A stretch of 64,000 nucleotides of DNA from Ochrobactrum vermis. Lineage in GTDB: Bacteria > Pseudomonadota > Alphaproteobacteria > Rhizobiales > Rhizobiaceae. The notes under the pieces were generated by a model, which was given only the letters and a program-made list of their open reading frames with translations, searched no databases and was not told the DNA's origin. This document shows positions 1 to 8,199 of this stretch, piece after piece. The stretch spans positions 186,001 to 250,000 of the forward strand of contig NZ_PCOC01000003.1 in NCBI RefSeq assembly GCF_002975205.1. Reading direction: 5' to 3'. The number at the start of each line of letters is the position of its first letter. Position 1 is the first letter of the stretch. The position numbers and the translations under genes were made by a program.

Positions 1-979
1 GGGTGATGCGAATGCCGGTGCCCTCGCCGATCTTGATAATTTCACCCCGACCGACCCGCTTGCCGTCACGGATGATATCGACGCAATCAATATCGATCAC
101 CGAGCATGGCAGCCGGCTGCCCGGCGCAAGCGCTTCAACATCGGCCAAAGCCATTGCGAGACGACCGAACTCAAACGTGAGACAAATTGGTGTCGCTTGC
201 TTTTTCCTGCCTCTGCCCTTCGCGGACTCAAGCGGCGCACGTTCCGGGAAGGGAGCGAGTGGTGCAATAAGCGCGGCACCACTCCTGTTGAGCTCTATGG
301 TAGCGCCCAGCTTGTCATCGATCACGATTGCTGGCTGATTGCCTTCCAGCATGACGATATCGCCCGGCCGCAGGCTGTCGATTTCGTTCAGAAACAACTC
401 CTGACTGCCCGCCATGACCACAACCTCGATGCGATGTCCCGACAGATCAGGTGGTTCGGGTGCCTGAAGGCGATCGAGCGCCTCGGCCAGCATCTCCGCG
501 AGCTCTTTGGGTATGGCAAGGCGACAGAGAAAGCTTTCGTCTCCCGCAAGGATGCGAACACCGATGGCAAAGGGCAACTGACCGGCTTTGCCCTCACCAA
601 ACCGAACGGCTTCACCAAGTTGGGTCTCGACCTTCTCACAAAGATCAAGGCAGGCAAGCTCCAGCAGAAGCGCGCGTTGCAATGGTTCTTCATCGGCAAG
701 TCTGCCGGAAAGATGCAATGGCTGTTGCAGCCATAAAGCAAATTCGTCCGAGATATGAAGCTCGCAGATTGCATCCCCGATCTGAACGGAGAAGGAAAGC
801 ATATCGCTTTTTGCAGGCGCTTCTTCAAGGATGAAGGCAACAGGCCGCTCGCCAAGCGTCAGCGTAATCGGTGCCCGCTTCTGCAACAGTCTTTCCAGCA
901 AGTCCGATGGCGGCGATGCCCTGTCCGGTGCAAGAAGGCGCAAAAAACCTGCCGCATTGCCTTTCGGTTCGCTCAGCAT
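1..979 (-). CDS. sctQ: T3SS cytoplasmic-ring (C-ring) protein SctQ, 3'-truncated by the window edge
   Basis: About 326 residues are visible and the gene runs off the left edge. It begins MLSEPKGNAAG after a GGAGG ribosome site, with its ATG overlapping the stop of the upstream sctO-like gene (ATGCTGA). The last visible part, ending GRGEIIKIGEGTGIRIT, reads like the end of a SpoA domain, the module by which SctQ/FliN/FliM proteins build the C-ring. A second SpoA-like segment lies around residues 185-235. Family role: sorting platform under the export gate, contacting SctK and SctL. In rhizobia sctR, S and T follow sctQ, so they are expected left of position 1. The call rests on fold-like motifs and gene order. 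Confidence 0.85.
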   Translation of the reverse strand, partial: MLSEPKGNAAGFLRLLAPDRASPPSDLLERLLQKRAPITLTLGERPVAFILEEAPAKSDMLSFSVQIGDAICELHISDEFALWLQQPLHLSGRLADEEPLQRALLLELACLDLCEKVETQLGEAVRFGEGKAGQLPFAIGVRILAGDESFLCRLAIPKELAEMLAEALDRLQAPEPPDLSGHRIEVVVMAGSQELFLNEIDSLRPGDIVMLEGNQPAIVIDDKLGATIELNRSGAALIAPLAPFPERAPLESAKGRGRKKQATPICLTFEFGRLAMALADVEALAPGSRLPCSVIDIDCVDIIRDGKRVGRGEIIKIGEGTGIRIT

Positions 980-1458
980 GGTGCCTCCGTCCGAACCACG
1001 GTCAGGTCCTCGATTTCCAGTTCGGACCGTGCCTCAATACCGATCCGTCCAGCCGCGGCGAGTTGCTTGTGCATATCGGCAAGCTTGTCGCGCGCAAAAA
1101 GTCGCCGACGCCATTCGGCATGCAATTCATTCAAGGTCACTTCGCTTTCATCGACTGATTTTGCGATGAGGTTGCGCTCTTCCTCCAAAACCTCCCGGCG
1201 CTGATCGGACAGGAAAAGCCTGTCGCGCGCACGTCCCAGTTCGCGTTCGGAAACGGGGGTGATATTCATCGCATCGAGAAATTTCCGCTCACGGTCGTCC
1301 ATTTCGGCATCATGAGCCACAATGGCTGCATCGGCGGCACTGAGTTCACGCTGCTTTTGCTTCAGGCGCGCGCTTTGAAGAGCGATTGCAGCCCGTGCGC
1401 GCTCCTCGCGCAATGTACGCAGAGCAACAAGCCGGGCAATGTCATCGGCCTGCTTCAT
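973..1458 (-). CDS. sctO: T3SS stalk protein SctO-like (YscO/FliJ type)
   Basis: This 161-residue protein is almost entirely charged, heptad-rich sequence (a long antiparallel coiled coil with many Arg, Glu, Leu and Ala), the usual look of SctO/FliJ stalks that link the hexameric ATPase to the export gate. SctO proteins are poorly conserved, so identification relies on size, coiled-coil nature and position between sctN and sctQ. Its start overlaps the 3' end of sctN by 4 bp and its stop overlaps the sctQ start, indicating translational coupling. No transmembrane segment or signal peptide is seen. Confidence 0.75.
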   Translation of the reverse strand: MKQADDIARLVALRTLREERARAAIALQSARLKQKQRELSAADAAIVAHDAEMDDRERKFLDAMNITPVSERELGRARDRLFLSDQRREVLEEERNLIAKSVDESEVTLNELHAEWRRRLFARDKLADMHKQLAAAGRIGIEARSELEIEDLTVVRTEAPC

Positions 1459-2789
1459 GCAACGATTTCCTTCATGCGTCGCAGCATTGTATGCAAATCG
1501 GATATTTCATCAGCAGGTTGACGCAAAAACGCTTCGATCGCATCACGACGCGCCACCGCCCTGTCGGCGCGGGCATCGCTGCCGGGCCTGTATTCGCCCA
1601 CGCGCAGCAGCAGCTCGATATCGCGATAGGCTGCCATGTCTTCGCGGATCGTACCCGCCATTTTGCGATGATCGGATGAAACCACCGTGTTCATCAGGCG
1701 GCTGCGGCTTTTGAGGACATCAATGGCCGGGAAATGATTGCGCTCCGCAAGATCGGCCGAGAGCACGATATGCCCGTCGAGGATCGATTTCGCTTCTTCT
1801 GCGACAGGATCAAGTGCGCCATCGCCTTCGGTCAAAACCGTGTAAAGGGCGGTGATCGAGCCACCCTTTCCCGGTCCTGCCCTCTCCAGAAGACGCGGGA
1901 GTGCTGCAAAAAACGACGGCGGAAAACCGCGCCGTGTCGGCGGTTCGCCCGCCGCAAGACCGATCTCGCGTTGCGCGCGCGCAAAGCGGGTCATCGAATC
2001 CATCAAAAGCAGCACATTATGGCCGGCATCGCGGAAATATTCGGCGATTGCCGTTGCGACATGTGCCGCCTTGACGCGCTCGATTGCCGGACGGTCCGAG
2101 GTCGCGACCACGGTCACGGATTTGCGGCGTGCCTCGGCACTCAACTGCATCTCGACGAACTCGCGCACCTCGCGTCCACGTTCGCCGATCAGCCCGATTA
2201 CGATGACGTCGGCTTCCGTACCCGCCACGATGGAGGCAAGCAGCGACGACTTGCCGACGCCCGGTTCGCCAAAAATGCCGACGCGCTGGCCGCGTGCCAC
2301 CGTCATCAACCCGTCAATAGCGCGCACGCCGAGGCGCAGCGGATATTCGATGATGTCACGTTCAAGCGGATGCGGCGGCTCGGCATGAACCGGATAGGTC
2401 TCTAATGTTTTAACCGGCGTTCCCAGATCCAGCGCGCGGCCCAGCGGATCGATCACGCGACCAAGCAGGGTTTCGCTGACCGGAACCCGCAAGGCCTGCC
2501 CCGTGGGGATGACTTCGGCGCGCGGTGACATGCCCTCAAGATCGCCAATAGGTGAGAGCACGGCGCGCTCATCCTGAAAGCCGATCACTTCGGCAGGCAC
2601 CAGACGCCCGGTCACCGGATCGCGCAGATTGCATAATTCGCCGATGAGCGCCGTCGGCAGACTGGCATGGACAATGACGCCCCGAATTTCGCGCACGCGC
2701 CCGCGTACGGGCCGCGGTTCGGCCTCAGACGCCGCGCGCGACAGGCGCGAAAACAGGCCGTCGATATCGGGATACGTCGCGCTCATCAT
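1455..2789 (-). CDS. sctN: T3SS ATPase SctN (RhcN type)
   Basis: This is a 444-residue F1-type ATPase that powers substrate unfolding and chaperone release at the export apparatus. Walker A GEPGVGKSS is near residues 173-181 and Walker B VLLLMDSMTRFA near residue 260. The beta-barrel N-terminal domain with QAL.VPVSE.LLGRVIDPLGR is typical of the T3SS/flagellar ATPase family, and the length is normal. It overlaps sctL upstream and sctO downstream by 4 bp, as part of the minus-strand nolB-T-U-V-rhcN-type operon. Two adjacent ATG codons could serve as start. Flagellar FliI is unlikely given NolT/NolU-type neighbours. Confidence 0.95.
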   Translation of the reverse strand: MMSATYPDIDGLFSRLSRAASEAEPRPVRGRVREIRGVIVHASLPTALIGELCNLRDPVTGRLVPAEVIGFQDERAVLSPIGDLEGMSPRAEVIPTGQALRVPVSETLLGRVIDPLGRALDLGTPVKTLETYPVHAEPPHPLERDIIEYPLRLGVRAIDGLMTVARGQRVGIFGEPGVGKSSLLASIVAGTEADVIVIGLIGERGREVREFVEMQLSAEARRKSVTVVATSDRPAIERVKAAHVATAIAEYFRDAGHNVLLLMDSMTRFARAQREIGLAAGEPPTRRGFPPSFFAALPRLLERAGPGKGGSITALYTVLTEGDGALDPVAEEAKSILDGHIVLSADLAERNHFPAIDVLKSRSRLMNTVVSSDHRKMAGTIREDMAAYRDIELLLRVGEYRPGSDARADRAVARRDAIEAFLRQPADEISDLHTMLRRMKEIVA

Positions 2790-3382
2790 GCGCCACCCCG
2801 GCTTGAAACCAGCATCATGGCGCGAATGGCTGCAAGCTGCGTTTCGATCCCGACATCAATACTTGCCGACGGCGTCGTCACCGTGCACTGAGTCGCGGAA
2901 AGATGTCGGTCGGCAACCACGCGGATCGCCATGTTCTTGAGGTCCAGTGTCGCAAAATGCTCTTTAACCTCGTCAACGATTTCCGGCGCGACATTGATGG
3001 TGATGCTGTTTTCATCGCTAAAAGTCTGGATCGCCTGACGTGCGGCGTGGGCGACCAGTTCACCATTGCTGAACGTGCCCAGTACCTGCTGCACAATCTC
3101 CATGGCTAGCGCTATGAGGCGTGGTTCCGCTTCACCAAGATAGCGCCCGACATCAGCCTGCGTGCGCATCAGCAGTTCAGCCGCCTGCGCTTCTCCGTCC
3201 TTGCGGCCTTCGATGCGCCCGGCTTCACGCGCCTTCTCTATTTCCTCATGGGCCGTGGCGCGGATTGCTGCGGCTTCCGCCTTGGCGCGTTCGAGAAAAG
3301 CATAGCCGTCAATCCAGCTCTGCGCATCTTCCGCCCGGATGATACGGGCAAGCGGGCGGTTTGGCACGACATCGACCGTCAT
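2786..3382 (-). CDS. sctL: T3SS stator SctL (NolV/YscL type)
   Basis: This 198-residue protein carries a charged helical N-terminal region (FLERAKAEAAAIRATAHEEI) followed by an E-type V-ATPase/FliH-like C-terminal domain. SctL dimers bridge SctQ to the ATPase SctN and restrain its activity. Four-bp overlaps with the genes on both sides suggest coupled translation. The position directly before the ATPase gene matches nolV-rhcN in Rhizobium. No membrane segment is visible. The assignment is secure from order and size, less so from motif. Confidence 0.88.
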   Translation of the reverse strand: MTVDVVPNRPLARIIRAEDAQSWIDGYAFLERAKAEAAAIRATAHEEIEKAREAGRIEGRKDGEAQAAELLMRTQADVGRYLGEAEPRLIALAMEIVQQVLGTFSNGELVAHAARQAIQTFSDENSITINVAPEIVDEVKEHFATLDLKNMAIRVVADRHLSATQCTVTTPSASIDVGIETQLAAIRAMMLVSSRGGA

Positions 3383-3963
3383 GATGCCTGCCCTATCTTT
3401 TCACCGAGGCGACGCACTATGGCTGGTCCATGTTCAAGAATATCGGGATCGCTCGTGGAAGGTATGGAAGCATCGTCGGGCCATTTGAGGCAAAGCTGCT
3501 TTGAAAGCGGTTCCGGCAAGGTAGCGATACACGCAGCAAGACAGGCCCGCCCTTCGTCCCGAATGGCCTTTTCCAAAGCATCGAGATCATGGATCAGCGC
3601 CCGCTCGCCTGCGAGATCGTGATGAAGGCGCGCATCCTCCAAGGCTTCGTCGCCGAAACGCGCGGCGAAAGCAGCCAGCACGGGACCGCGGATTTCCTGA
3701 ATGAAGACGCGGGCGCGAAAGATAATACCAGCACGGAAAGCCAAGGCTTCAAGTTCGCTCAAGCTTAACGCGGCAAGCGCCCGGTCCACCGGATCACCGG
3801 CACCGTCGGTTTCCTCAAGGTGATAATGCTGGCGCAGAAGTGCTTCCAGCCGCCCAGTAAAACGCGACTCTTGCATCAGCTTTTTTACGAAGATTCCCGA
3901 GCCACCGGCCCCGAAACAGGCCGCAACCCGTTGGGGATGAACGCTATTTGCAAACCCGCCCAT
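3379..3963 (-). CDS. sctK: T3SS sorting-platform accessory protein SctK (NolU type)
   Basis: This is a 194-residue soluble protein between sctJ and sctL, exactly where rhizobia carry nolU. SctK proteins connect SctQ to the inner-membrane ring and are very divergent. What is visible is a helical Ala/Leu/Arg-rich body with LSLSELEALAFRAG and a Cys-containing segment near residue 150. Its ends overlap sctJ and sctL. The first 29 residues look unlike the remainder, and a start at the internal MQESRFTG is possible. Identification is mainly by synteny. Confidence 0.75.
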   Translation of the reverse strand: MGGFANSVHPQRVAACFGAGGSGIFVKKLMQESRFTGRLEALLRQHYHLEETDGAGDPVDRALAALSLSELEALAFRAGIIFRARVFIQEIRGPVLAAFAARFGDEALEDARLHHDLAGERALIHDLDALEKAIRDEGRACLAACIATLPEPLSKQLCLKWPDDASIPSTSDPDILEHGPAIVRRLGEKIGQAS

Positions 3964-4754
3964 TACAAGGGTTCCAGCTCATAGGTCCGCCGTCCGCGCT
4001 GACGCCAGACCAGCATTCCAAGCACGCCGCCGAGAACAACCACCAGAAATGCCAGTCCACCGAAAATCCACTTCGCGCGCGATACGCTGCTTTCCAGCAT
4101 CCACAGGCCGAGGAAACTGGTCATCGGCTGTTCAGACGCATGCGCACGCAGTGCTGGCGCTGCCACCGGCACCACCGACACCTTGTCATAGGACAGACCG
4201 GCAATGCCATTGGCGACCAGCGTCTTGATCTGCGGGATCAGTGGATCGATCGCAAGTCCCGCCTCGTAACGGATGAAGACGGAGGCAGACGACGGGGCCG
4301 CCTCACGGCGCAGCGGATCGTTATCCGGTAAAACGATATGAACGCGCGCCGAAAGCACGCCGTCGATTTCCGAAACGGTCTTCGACAGTTCTTCCGAAAG
4401 AGCATAAAGCATCTGCGCGCGCTCCTGCACCGGCGACGCCACCAGTCCATCGCGCTGGAACACCTCGCCCATGGAGGCGAATTTCTGCTTGGGAAGCCCA
4501 GCATCCTCCAGAACCCGCACCGCTTCTGCGAAACGGTCGCGATCCACCGTCACCTTCATGCGGCCGTCTTCCTGAAGCGCGCGCCCTGCTGGAACGCCGT
4601 TTCTCTCCAGCACAGCTACCATGGAATTGGCCTCGCGTTCGGCGAGATCGGTATAAAGATCGACTTCACAACCGGCCAGAAAAAGCGCAACCAGCATTAC
4701 GCCGATATTGAGACATCTACGCAATACGGGCACCCTCATTCTCAAAACAAGCAA
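3963..4754 (-). CDS. sctJ: T3SS inner-membrane ring lipoprotein SctJ (NolT/YscJ type)
   Basis: This 263-residue lipoprotein has a signal peptide ending in a lipobox (ALFLAGC, Cys about residue 29). Two periplasmic ring-building domains follow, containing typical SctJ motifs: REANSMVAVLERNGVPAG, YALSEELSKTVSEIDGVLSARVHIVLP and ASVFIRYEAG. A C-terminal transmembrane helix (WIFGGLAFLVVVLGGVLGMLVW) and a short basic tail close the protein. It forms the inner ring with SctD around the export gate. Start choice between residue 1 and the Met at residue 6 is open. The 3' end touches sctK. Confidence 0.95.
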   Translation of the reverse strand: MLVLRMRVPVLRRCLNIGVMLVALFLAGCEVDLYTDLAEREANSMVAVLERNGVPAGRALQEDGRMKVTVDRDRFAEAVRVLEDAGLPKQKFASMGEVFQRDGLVASPVQERAQMLYALSEELSKTVSEIDGVLSARVHIVLPDNDPLRREAAPSSASVFIRYEAGLAIDPLIPQIKTLVANGIAGLSYDKVSVVPVAAPALRAHASEQPMTSFLGLWMLESSVSRAKWIFGGLAFLVVVLGGVLGMLVWRQRGRRTYELEPL

Positions 4755-4774
4755 TCAACGGTGATCTGCGTGGC

Positions 4775-5227
4775 CTATTGGCCGCGCAGCAATGTATTGG
4801 CGGCGCCCGAAACCTGCGTGGTGCCGCGCACCACAAGCTGGGTTTCTATCGACTGGTCGAACATCATACCCAGCGACTGGATGACCTTGTCCATCTGGGT
4901 CTGATCGACCGGCGTTGCCGAATTGCGCGTTTTTGACAGGTCTGTGGGACCCGCACCGTTGGGGCCGACACTGACCAGTTCGCCGCCGGTCGCCTGCGGC
5001 GTTCTCTGGGTGAGGCTGCTTGCGCGTTCGGAAAAATTTCCGACCCGCCCGAAGAAACCCTTGAGATTTTGCAGGACTTCTTCCCCGAGCTGGGCCGGGC
5101 TTGCGCCCGCAGGAAGCGCCTTCGCCTGCCCCGCCACATGCTCGAACAGGTTCTGCGTTGCCTGCGGCACCACATCCTGAACGGACGATACCGGCGAGAC
5201 GCTCGCAGTTGCAATTGCTGTCGTCAT
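4775..5227 (-). CDS. sctI: T3SS inner-rod protein SctI (NolB-like)
   Basis: This is a 150-residue protein. Its C-terminal helix (MDKVIQSLGMMFDQSIETQL then a GTTQVSG..NTLLRGQ end) has the pattern of inner-rod proteins: a helix, a conserved Q-L/V pair and a final NTLL.GQ-type motif. The N-terminal part is low complexity (Ala, Ser, Val, Gln). Rod subunits form the axial connection between export gate and needle. It sits where rhizobia carry nolB, upstream of nolT/sctJ, with 20 bp between the genes. NolB proteins differ greatly in the N-terminal half, so the inner-rod call rests on the C-terminus. Confidence 0.75.
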   Translation of the reverse strand: MTTAIATASVSPVSSVQDVVPQATQNLFEHVAGQAKALPAGASPAQLGEEVLQNLKGFFGRVGNFSERASSLTQRTPQATGGELVSVGPNGAGPTDLSKTRNSATPVDQTQMDKVIQSLGMMFDQSIETQLVVRGTTQVSGAANTLLRGQ

Positions 5228-5262
5228 GAGCCTTGCTCCAAAACAATTAAGCCTTGCTGCGA

Positions 5263-5478
5263 TTATTCGTCGGACATGGCCTCATTGAGAATATCATTGG
5301 CGCGCGGCATGATGATCATCTGACCGCCGACGGTCACAGCACCCTCGACCATCATCTGCTCCAGTTCAGGCGTCATTTCACCCTGCTGCGCCTTTTCGAC
5401 AGCGCCTTCAAAGGCTGCTTCGCTTGAATTCGTCACGAAGGCGGAAGAATCCGCACCGGAAACGGGAGGTATGGCCAT
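5263..5478 (-). CDS. small T3SS-operon protein of unknown function
   Basis: This 71-residue acidic protein starts MAIPPVSGADSSAF after a strong AAAGGAG site, 35 bp before the sctI start. It is helical with many Glu, Met and Gln and no signal peptide. The second half (MMVEGAVTVGGQMIIMPRAND) is hydrophobic. Size and place fit a secreted small component (needle, rod or early substrate) or an export co-factor. I do not recognise a family, and the alternative needle candidate at 6536-6697 makes its role uncertain. Expression with the T3SS operon is likely from spacing. Confidence 0.6.
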   Translation of the reverse strand: MAIPPVSGADSSAFVTNSSEAAFEGAVEKAQQGEMTPELEQMMVEGAVTVGGQMIIMPRANDILNEAMSDE

Positions 5479-5518
5479 CGGTATCTCCTTTGGTTTACCG
5501 GCAGGCTAAGCCTGCCTT

Positions 5519-6217
5519 TCAAGGTTTTGGTTTTGCCGCCCGGTTCGAGCGGGAAACTTCTTCATCAGCACCCGATGTATCCGAATGAGCACCGGGGGCA
5601 AAAACGATTTCCGGCGCGATGCCGCCGCGAAAAACACGAACCCGCGGATCATCGCCGGCAACGACCGGTTCCGGCTGCATGCGTTGCACCAGCTGATCGA
5701 CAGCCGTTACATAAGCAGGCGGACCTGACGCTGTGATGACACGCCCGTCACGAGAACTGCGCACCGAAAATCGCGCATCTTCCAGACCAAGTTCGCGCAT
5801 CCGCGCCGTCACCGCCGCGGCATTGAGCTTGCCCGCATCAAAAACGCGCGTTGCAAATTCCGTATCGGCGCTGACGTGCAGAACCGACCCGTCGAAATAC
5901 CATGTCAGACCGTTGCTGCTCGCCAGACGTTGCAGAAACTCACCGGCAAACTTCGATTCGACACGACCGCGAATCCGGCCCTTCACGGCATCGGAAAGCA
6001 CGACCGGGACACCGAGATTGCGCCCGAACTCCGTCAACGTGTCGCGCAGATCCTGATCCAGCACGACATAGTCGTAAGGATCGGCAAACCAGCCCGGCTC
6101 AGCCTGCGCCGTCTGCACAAAACAGAACAACGCGCACGCCGCAGCAAGAGAAGCCGCTCGCGCCAGCGTCCGACGGGCAGACCCGACCGCCCCTGCTGAA
6201 GAACAAAACCACGCCAT
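5519..6217 (-). CDS. nolW: T3SS secretin N-terminal subunit SctC1 (NolW type)
   Basis: This protein of about 232 residues has a signal peptide (ALA.AASLAAACALFCFVQTAQA) followed by N0- and N1-type secretin domains: YDYVVLDQDLRDTLTEFGR and GVPVVLSDAVKGRIRGRV, then the ring-building stretch ending YVTAVDQLVQRM. It lacks the secretin beta-barrel. Rhizobial T3SS split the outer-membrane secretin into this NolW-like piece and a separate channel protein, here at 10757. The first codon at 6220 is GTG; the ATG at 6217 is preferred. It leads the minus-strand operon, and a conserved direct-repeat motif lies about 120 bp upstream. Confidence 0.88.
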   Translation of the reverse strand: MAWFCSSAGAVGSARRTLARAASLAAACALFCFVQTAQAEPGWFADPYDYVVLDQDLRDTLTEFGRNLGVPVVLSDAVKGRIRGRVESKFAGEFLQRLASSNGLTWYFDGSVLHVSADTEFATRVFDAGKLNAAAVTARMRELGLEDARFSVRSSRDGRVITASGPPAYVTAVDQLVQRMQPEPVVAGDDPRVRVFRGGIAPEIVFAPGAHSDTSGADEEVSRSNRAAKPKP

Positions 6218-6220
6218 CAC

Positions 6221-6535
6221 ACCCGATCCGACAACTCTTGCAGCCTGAAAACAATGCCAAGATGAGAAGATAAGAACGAGTATTTCATATCTTGCTTATA
6301 ACTTATCCTCCAATGCGCTTGAAGAACAGCAATATGAAATTTTCATGACAGTGTATAAGTGAAAACTGTCGCGTGCGCCATTTATACATTGACACAAAAG
6401 TTTCACATTTTGTCCGTTGATTTATTTTAGCAGTCAATAAATGGTTCTCCTTCGTTGATGGAAATTCTCATTTAACCGTTCGGCGAACGTGCGCAATTCG
6501 CGCTGGACAATTTTTGATTGAAATGGAGATCATCA
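6221..6535. promoter_or_regulatory. divergent T3SS promoter region
   Basis: This AT-rich 315-bp stretch lies between nolW (minus) and the needle candidate (plus) in an otherwise GC-rich locus. It contains the 17-bp direct repeat at 6334-6350, a weaker related sequence near 6356-6372 (AGTGAAAACTGTCGC) and a TTGACA hexamer near 6389 facing the needle gene. No classical rhizobial tts box was recognised by eye. No coding potential is evident. Confidence 0.6.
6334..6350 (-). promoter_or_regulatory. T3SS direct-repeat motif, copy 1
   Basis: On the minus strand this reads TGTCATGAAAATTTCAT: two TCAT half-sites spaced 11 bp apart. The same arrangement occurs at 15229-15245 and, more degenerate, at 13457-13473, each upstream of a T3SS gene. 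Eleven-bp direct repeats of (T)GTCAT are the binding pattern of PhoB/OmpR-family response regulators; the identity of the regulator is inference. Confidence 0.5.
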
Positions 6536-6697
6536 ATGGCAGCTGTTACACCAACCTCCGGCGGCGGCGCTGACGCCGCAATCAGCAAGATGGAAGCCGC
6601 ATTCGATGCTGCAATCGAAAAGTCGGCCAAGATCACCGAAATCACGACTGAGAAGAAGACCGAACTCGACGCAACCAAGCAGCGTCCGCAAAACTGA
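6536..6697 (+). CDS. small helical T3SS protein, needle/pilus subunit candidate (SctF/NopA-like)
   Basis: This 53-codon gene starts MAAVTPTSGGGADAAISKM and ends ATKQRPQN; a GGAG ribosome site precedes the ATG. The product is a tiny, soluble, helical protein without Cys or signal peptide, as expected for a needle or pilin subunit that polymerises outside the cell. It is the first plus-strand gene of the locus and is followed by a strong hairpin that could set its mRNA level apart from the sctD-V genes. Needle subunits are usually 60-85 residues, so it is short, and no conserved needle motif can be claimed. The 71-residue protein at 5263-5478 is an alternative. Confidence 0.55.
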   Translation: MAAVTPTSGGGADAAISKMEAAFDAAIEKSAKITEITTEKKTELDATKQRPQN

Positions 6698-6745
6698 TTC
6701 CATCGTCATGGGCGGAAAAGCTCGTCCATATGGCGGATTATTTCA

Positions 6746-6779
6746 CGAATACGGCAGCACTTTCCGGCTGCCGTATTCG
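6746..6779 (+). terminator. 13-bp perfect stem-loop after the needle candidate, no U-tract
   Basis: The arms CGAATACGGCAGC and GCTGCCGTATTCG pair perfectly around an 8-nt loop between the needle candidate and sctD. No T-run follows, so it is more likely a partial terminator or a 3'-stabilising structure that raises needle mRNA over the downstream genes than a simple terminator. Confidence 0.65.
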
Positions 6780-6809
6780 CCGTGAACCGGATCCGATAAG
6801 AGGTGGCCC

Positions 6810-7772
6810 GTGTCCCTGTCAAAGCTGACCATACCCTCCGTCAAGCCCCGCTTGCCGATGATCGCGTTACCAAACGCAGCCGCGCCGGGTGCACTGGCGC
6901 TTGAGGTCCTTTCGGGCATTCACAGCGGCGTTCGCACGTCGATCGACGGATCGGCACTGGCAATCGGATCGGCAACCGGCTGCGACGTAGTTCTGGCAGA
7001 CAAGAATATTGCGCCCGAACATCTGCGGCTGCGCTTTTACGGTCGGCTGGTAGCAATCGACGCGGTGGGCGGCGCCGTGACCATCGAAGGCCGCGCCGCG
7101 CTCGATCAGGGCTTTGGTTGCCGGGTCAATCTTCCGGTGACACTTGGCGTCGGTGAAACCCGCCTGCGCATCGGGCGTGAGAACGGTCCCGCGCGCGCTT
7201 TGCCGAAATGGGCTCCCTATGCCGCCGGTCTTCTGGCGCTTGTTGCCCTCCCGTTGCTTGCCATGCAGGCAGGGTTTTCCGAACTCATGCCGCGTCAGGC
7301 CATGGCGCATGGCGAACAGGCTTCCACCCTTGCAATGGCTGCCAATATTAAACCGGCGGAACCGGCTCCCCCTGCCCTCTCTGATGGAGGGGTAACAACT
7401 TCGCTTCGGCAGGAGCTTGAAAAGGCCGATCTCGGCATGCTCAAGCTCAACACGGAAGGGCGCAGGATCGAAGTCTCCGGCGAAATACCCGCCCAGCGCA
7501 TGGCTGACTGGGGCAAGGTCCAGCGCAATTTCGACCGGACCCATGGCGGGCGCTATGTGCTCACCAGCATGGTGACCGCCGCTGCCATCGCCAATGCGCC
7601 GAGTTTTACGTTTCAGGCGGTCTGGTTCGGCAAGAATCCCTATGTCATCGATGCGCGAGGCGAACGCCGCTATCCGGGTGCCGCACTTCAGGATGGCTGG
7701 ATGCTCAAGGCGATCGAGCCTGGTGCCATCCGCGTCGTTCGCGGCAATGAAGAATTCAAACTGACGTTATGA
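6810..7772 (+). CDS. sctD: T3SS inner-membrane ring protein SctD (FHA domain)
   Basis: This is a 320-residue protein starting with GTG (ribosome site AGAGGTGG). The cytoplasmic N-terminus is an FHA-like domain (LALEVLSGIHSGV, LAIGSATGCDVVLADKNIAPEH). A single transmembrane helix follows (YAAGLLALVALPLLAM, about residue 137-152), then a periplasmic part with one ring-building domain. This is the order seen in SctD/YscD, which forms the outer of the two inner-membrane rings with SctJ. It is shorter than Yersinia YscD, with fewer periplasmic domains, like rhizobial y4yQ-type proteins. It is followed by the sctX/Y-like pair and sctV. Confidence 0.85.
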   Translation: MSLSKLTIPSVKPRLPMIALPNAAAPGALALEVLSGIHSGVRTSIDGSALAIGSATGCDVVLADKNIAPEHLRLRFYGRLVAIDAVGGAVTIEGRAALDQGFGCRVNLPVTLGVGETRLRIGRENGPARALPKWAPYAAGLLALVALPLLAMQAGFSELMPRQAMAHGEQASTLAMAANIKPAEPAPPALSDGGVTTSLRQELEKADLGMLKLNTEGRRIEVSGEIPAQRMADWGKVQRNFDRTHGGRYVLTSMVTAAAIANAPSFTFQAVWFGKNPYVIDARGERRYPGAALQDGWMLKAIEPGAIRVVRGNEEFKLTL

Positions 7773-7791
7773 TGTGTAATTCGAATTCAGG

Positions 7792-8199
7792 ATGGCCCGC
7801 GTGAGCGAGGTGATACGCCCATTGCCGGTGGAACGGCCCGGTGAGCGTCAACGCCTTGATCGGGCGCTGGCCGAAGCCGGTCGGCGTGCCGATGCCGTCA
7901 GTCGGGCCCAGATCGAAGCCTTCGAAGCTGCGTTACGGATACGCCGGCGCGGCAGCTCGGCACAAGGCGCATCGCTGCGCCGCGAAATCGACGAACTGAC
8001 CATGCCGGAAATATCCGATCCCGGCATATTCAACGCGCCGCGGACTATGGCGTTGCTCGATCACGTTATCGACGCCATTCTTCCCTCGCTCGATACCAGC
8101 GAGGATGTCGCCTCCATCGCCAAGGCCATGCTGAAGGAAGAAATCGACCGCAGGCGCGACCTCGAAGAGCGTCTGATGGCCGAGGGAGACCCCGCATGA
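7792..8199 (+). CDS. T3SS accessory protein, SctX-like by position
   Basis: This 135-residue soluble protein is rich in Arg, Glu and Ala. A disordered N-terminal region is followed by helices ending SIAKAMLKEEIDRRRDLEERL. It overlaps the next gene by 4 bp. Order and size (about 135 residues, then about 110 residues with TPR, then SctV) match yscX-yscY-lcrD of Yersinia, whose products form a complex needed for export of early substrates and bind SctV. I infer an SctX-like role from this synteny; sequence similarity could not be tested. It might instead be a lineage-specific chaperone. Confidence 0.5.
   Translation: MARVSEVIRPLPVERPGERQRLDRALAEAGRRADAVSRAQIEAFEAALRIRRRGSSAQGASLRREIDELTMPEISDPGIFNAPRTMALLDHVIDAILPSLDTSEDVASIAKAMLKEEIDRRRDLEERLMAEGDPA

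Noticed and set aside
6221..6535. Rhizobial tts box (TtsI site) in the T3SS promoter
   Set aside because: No stretch matching the tts-box pattern was found by eye; the 11-bp direct repeats are the better signal.
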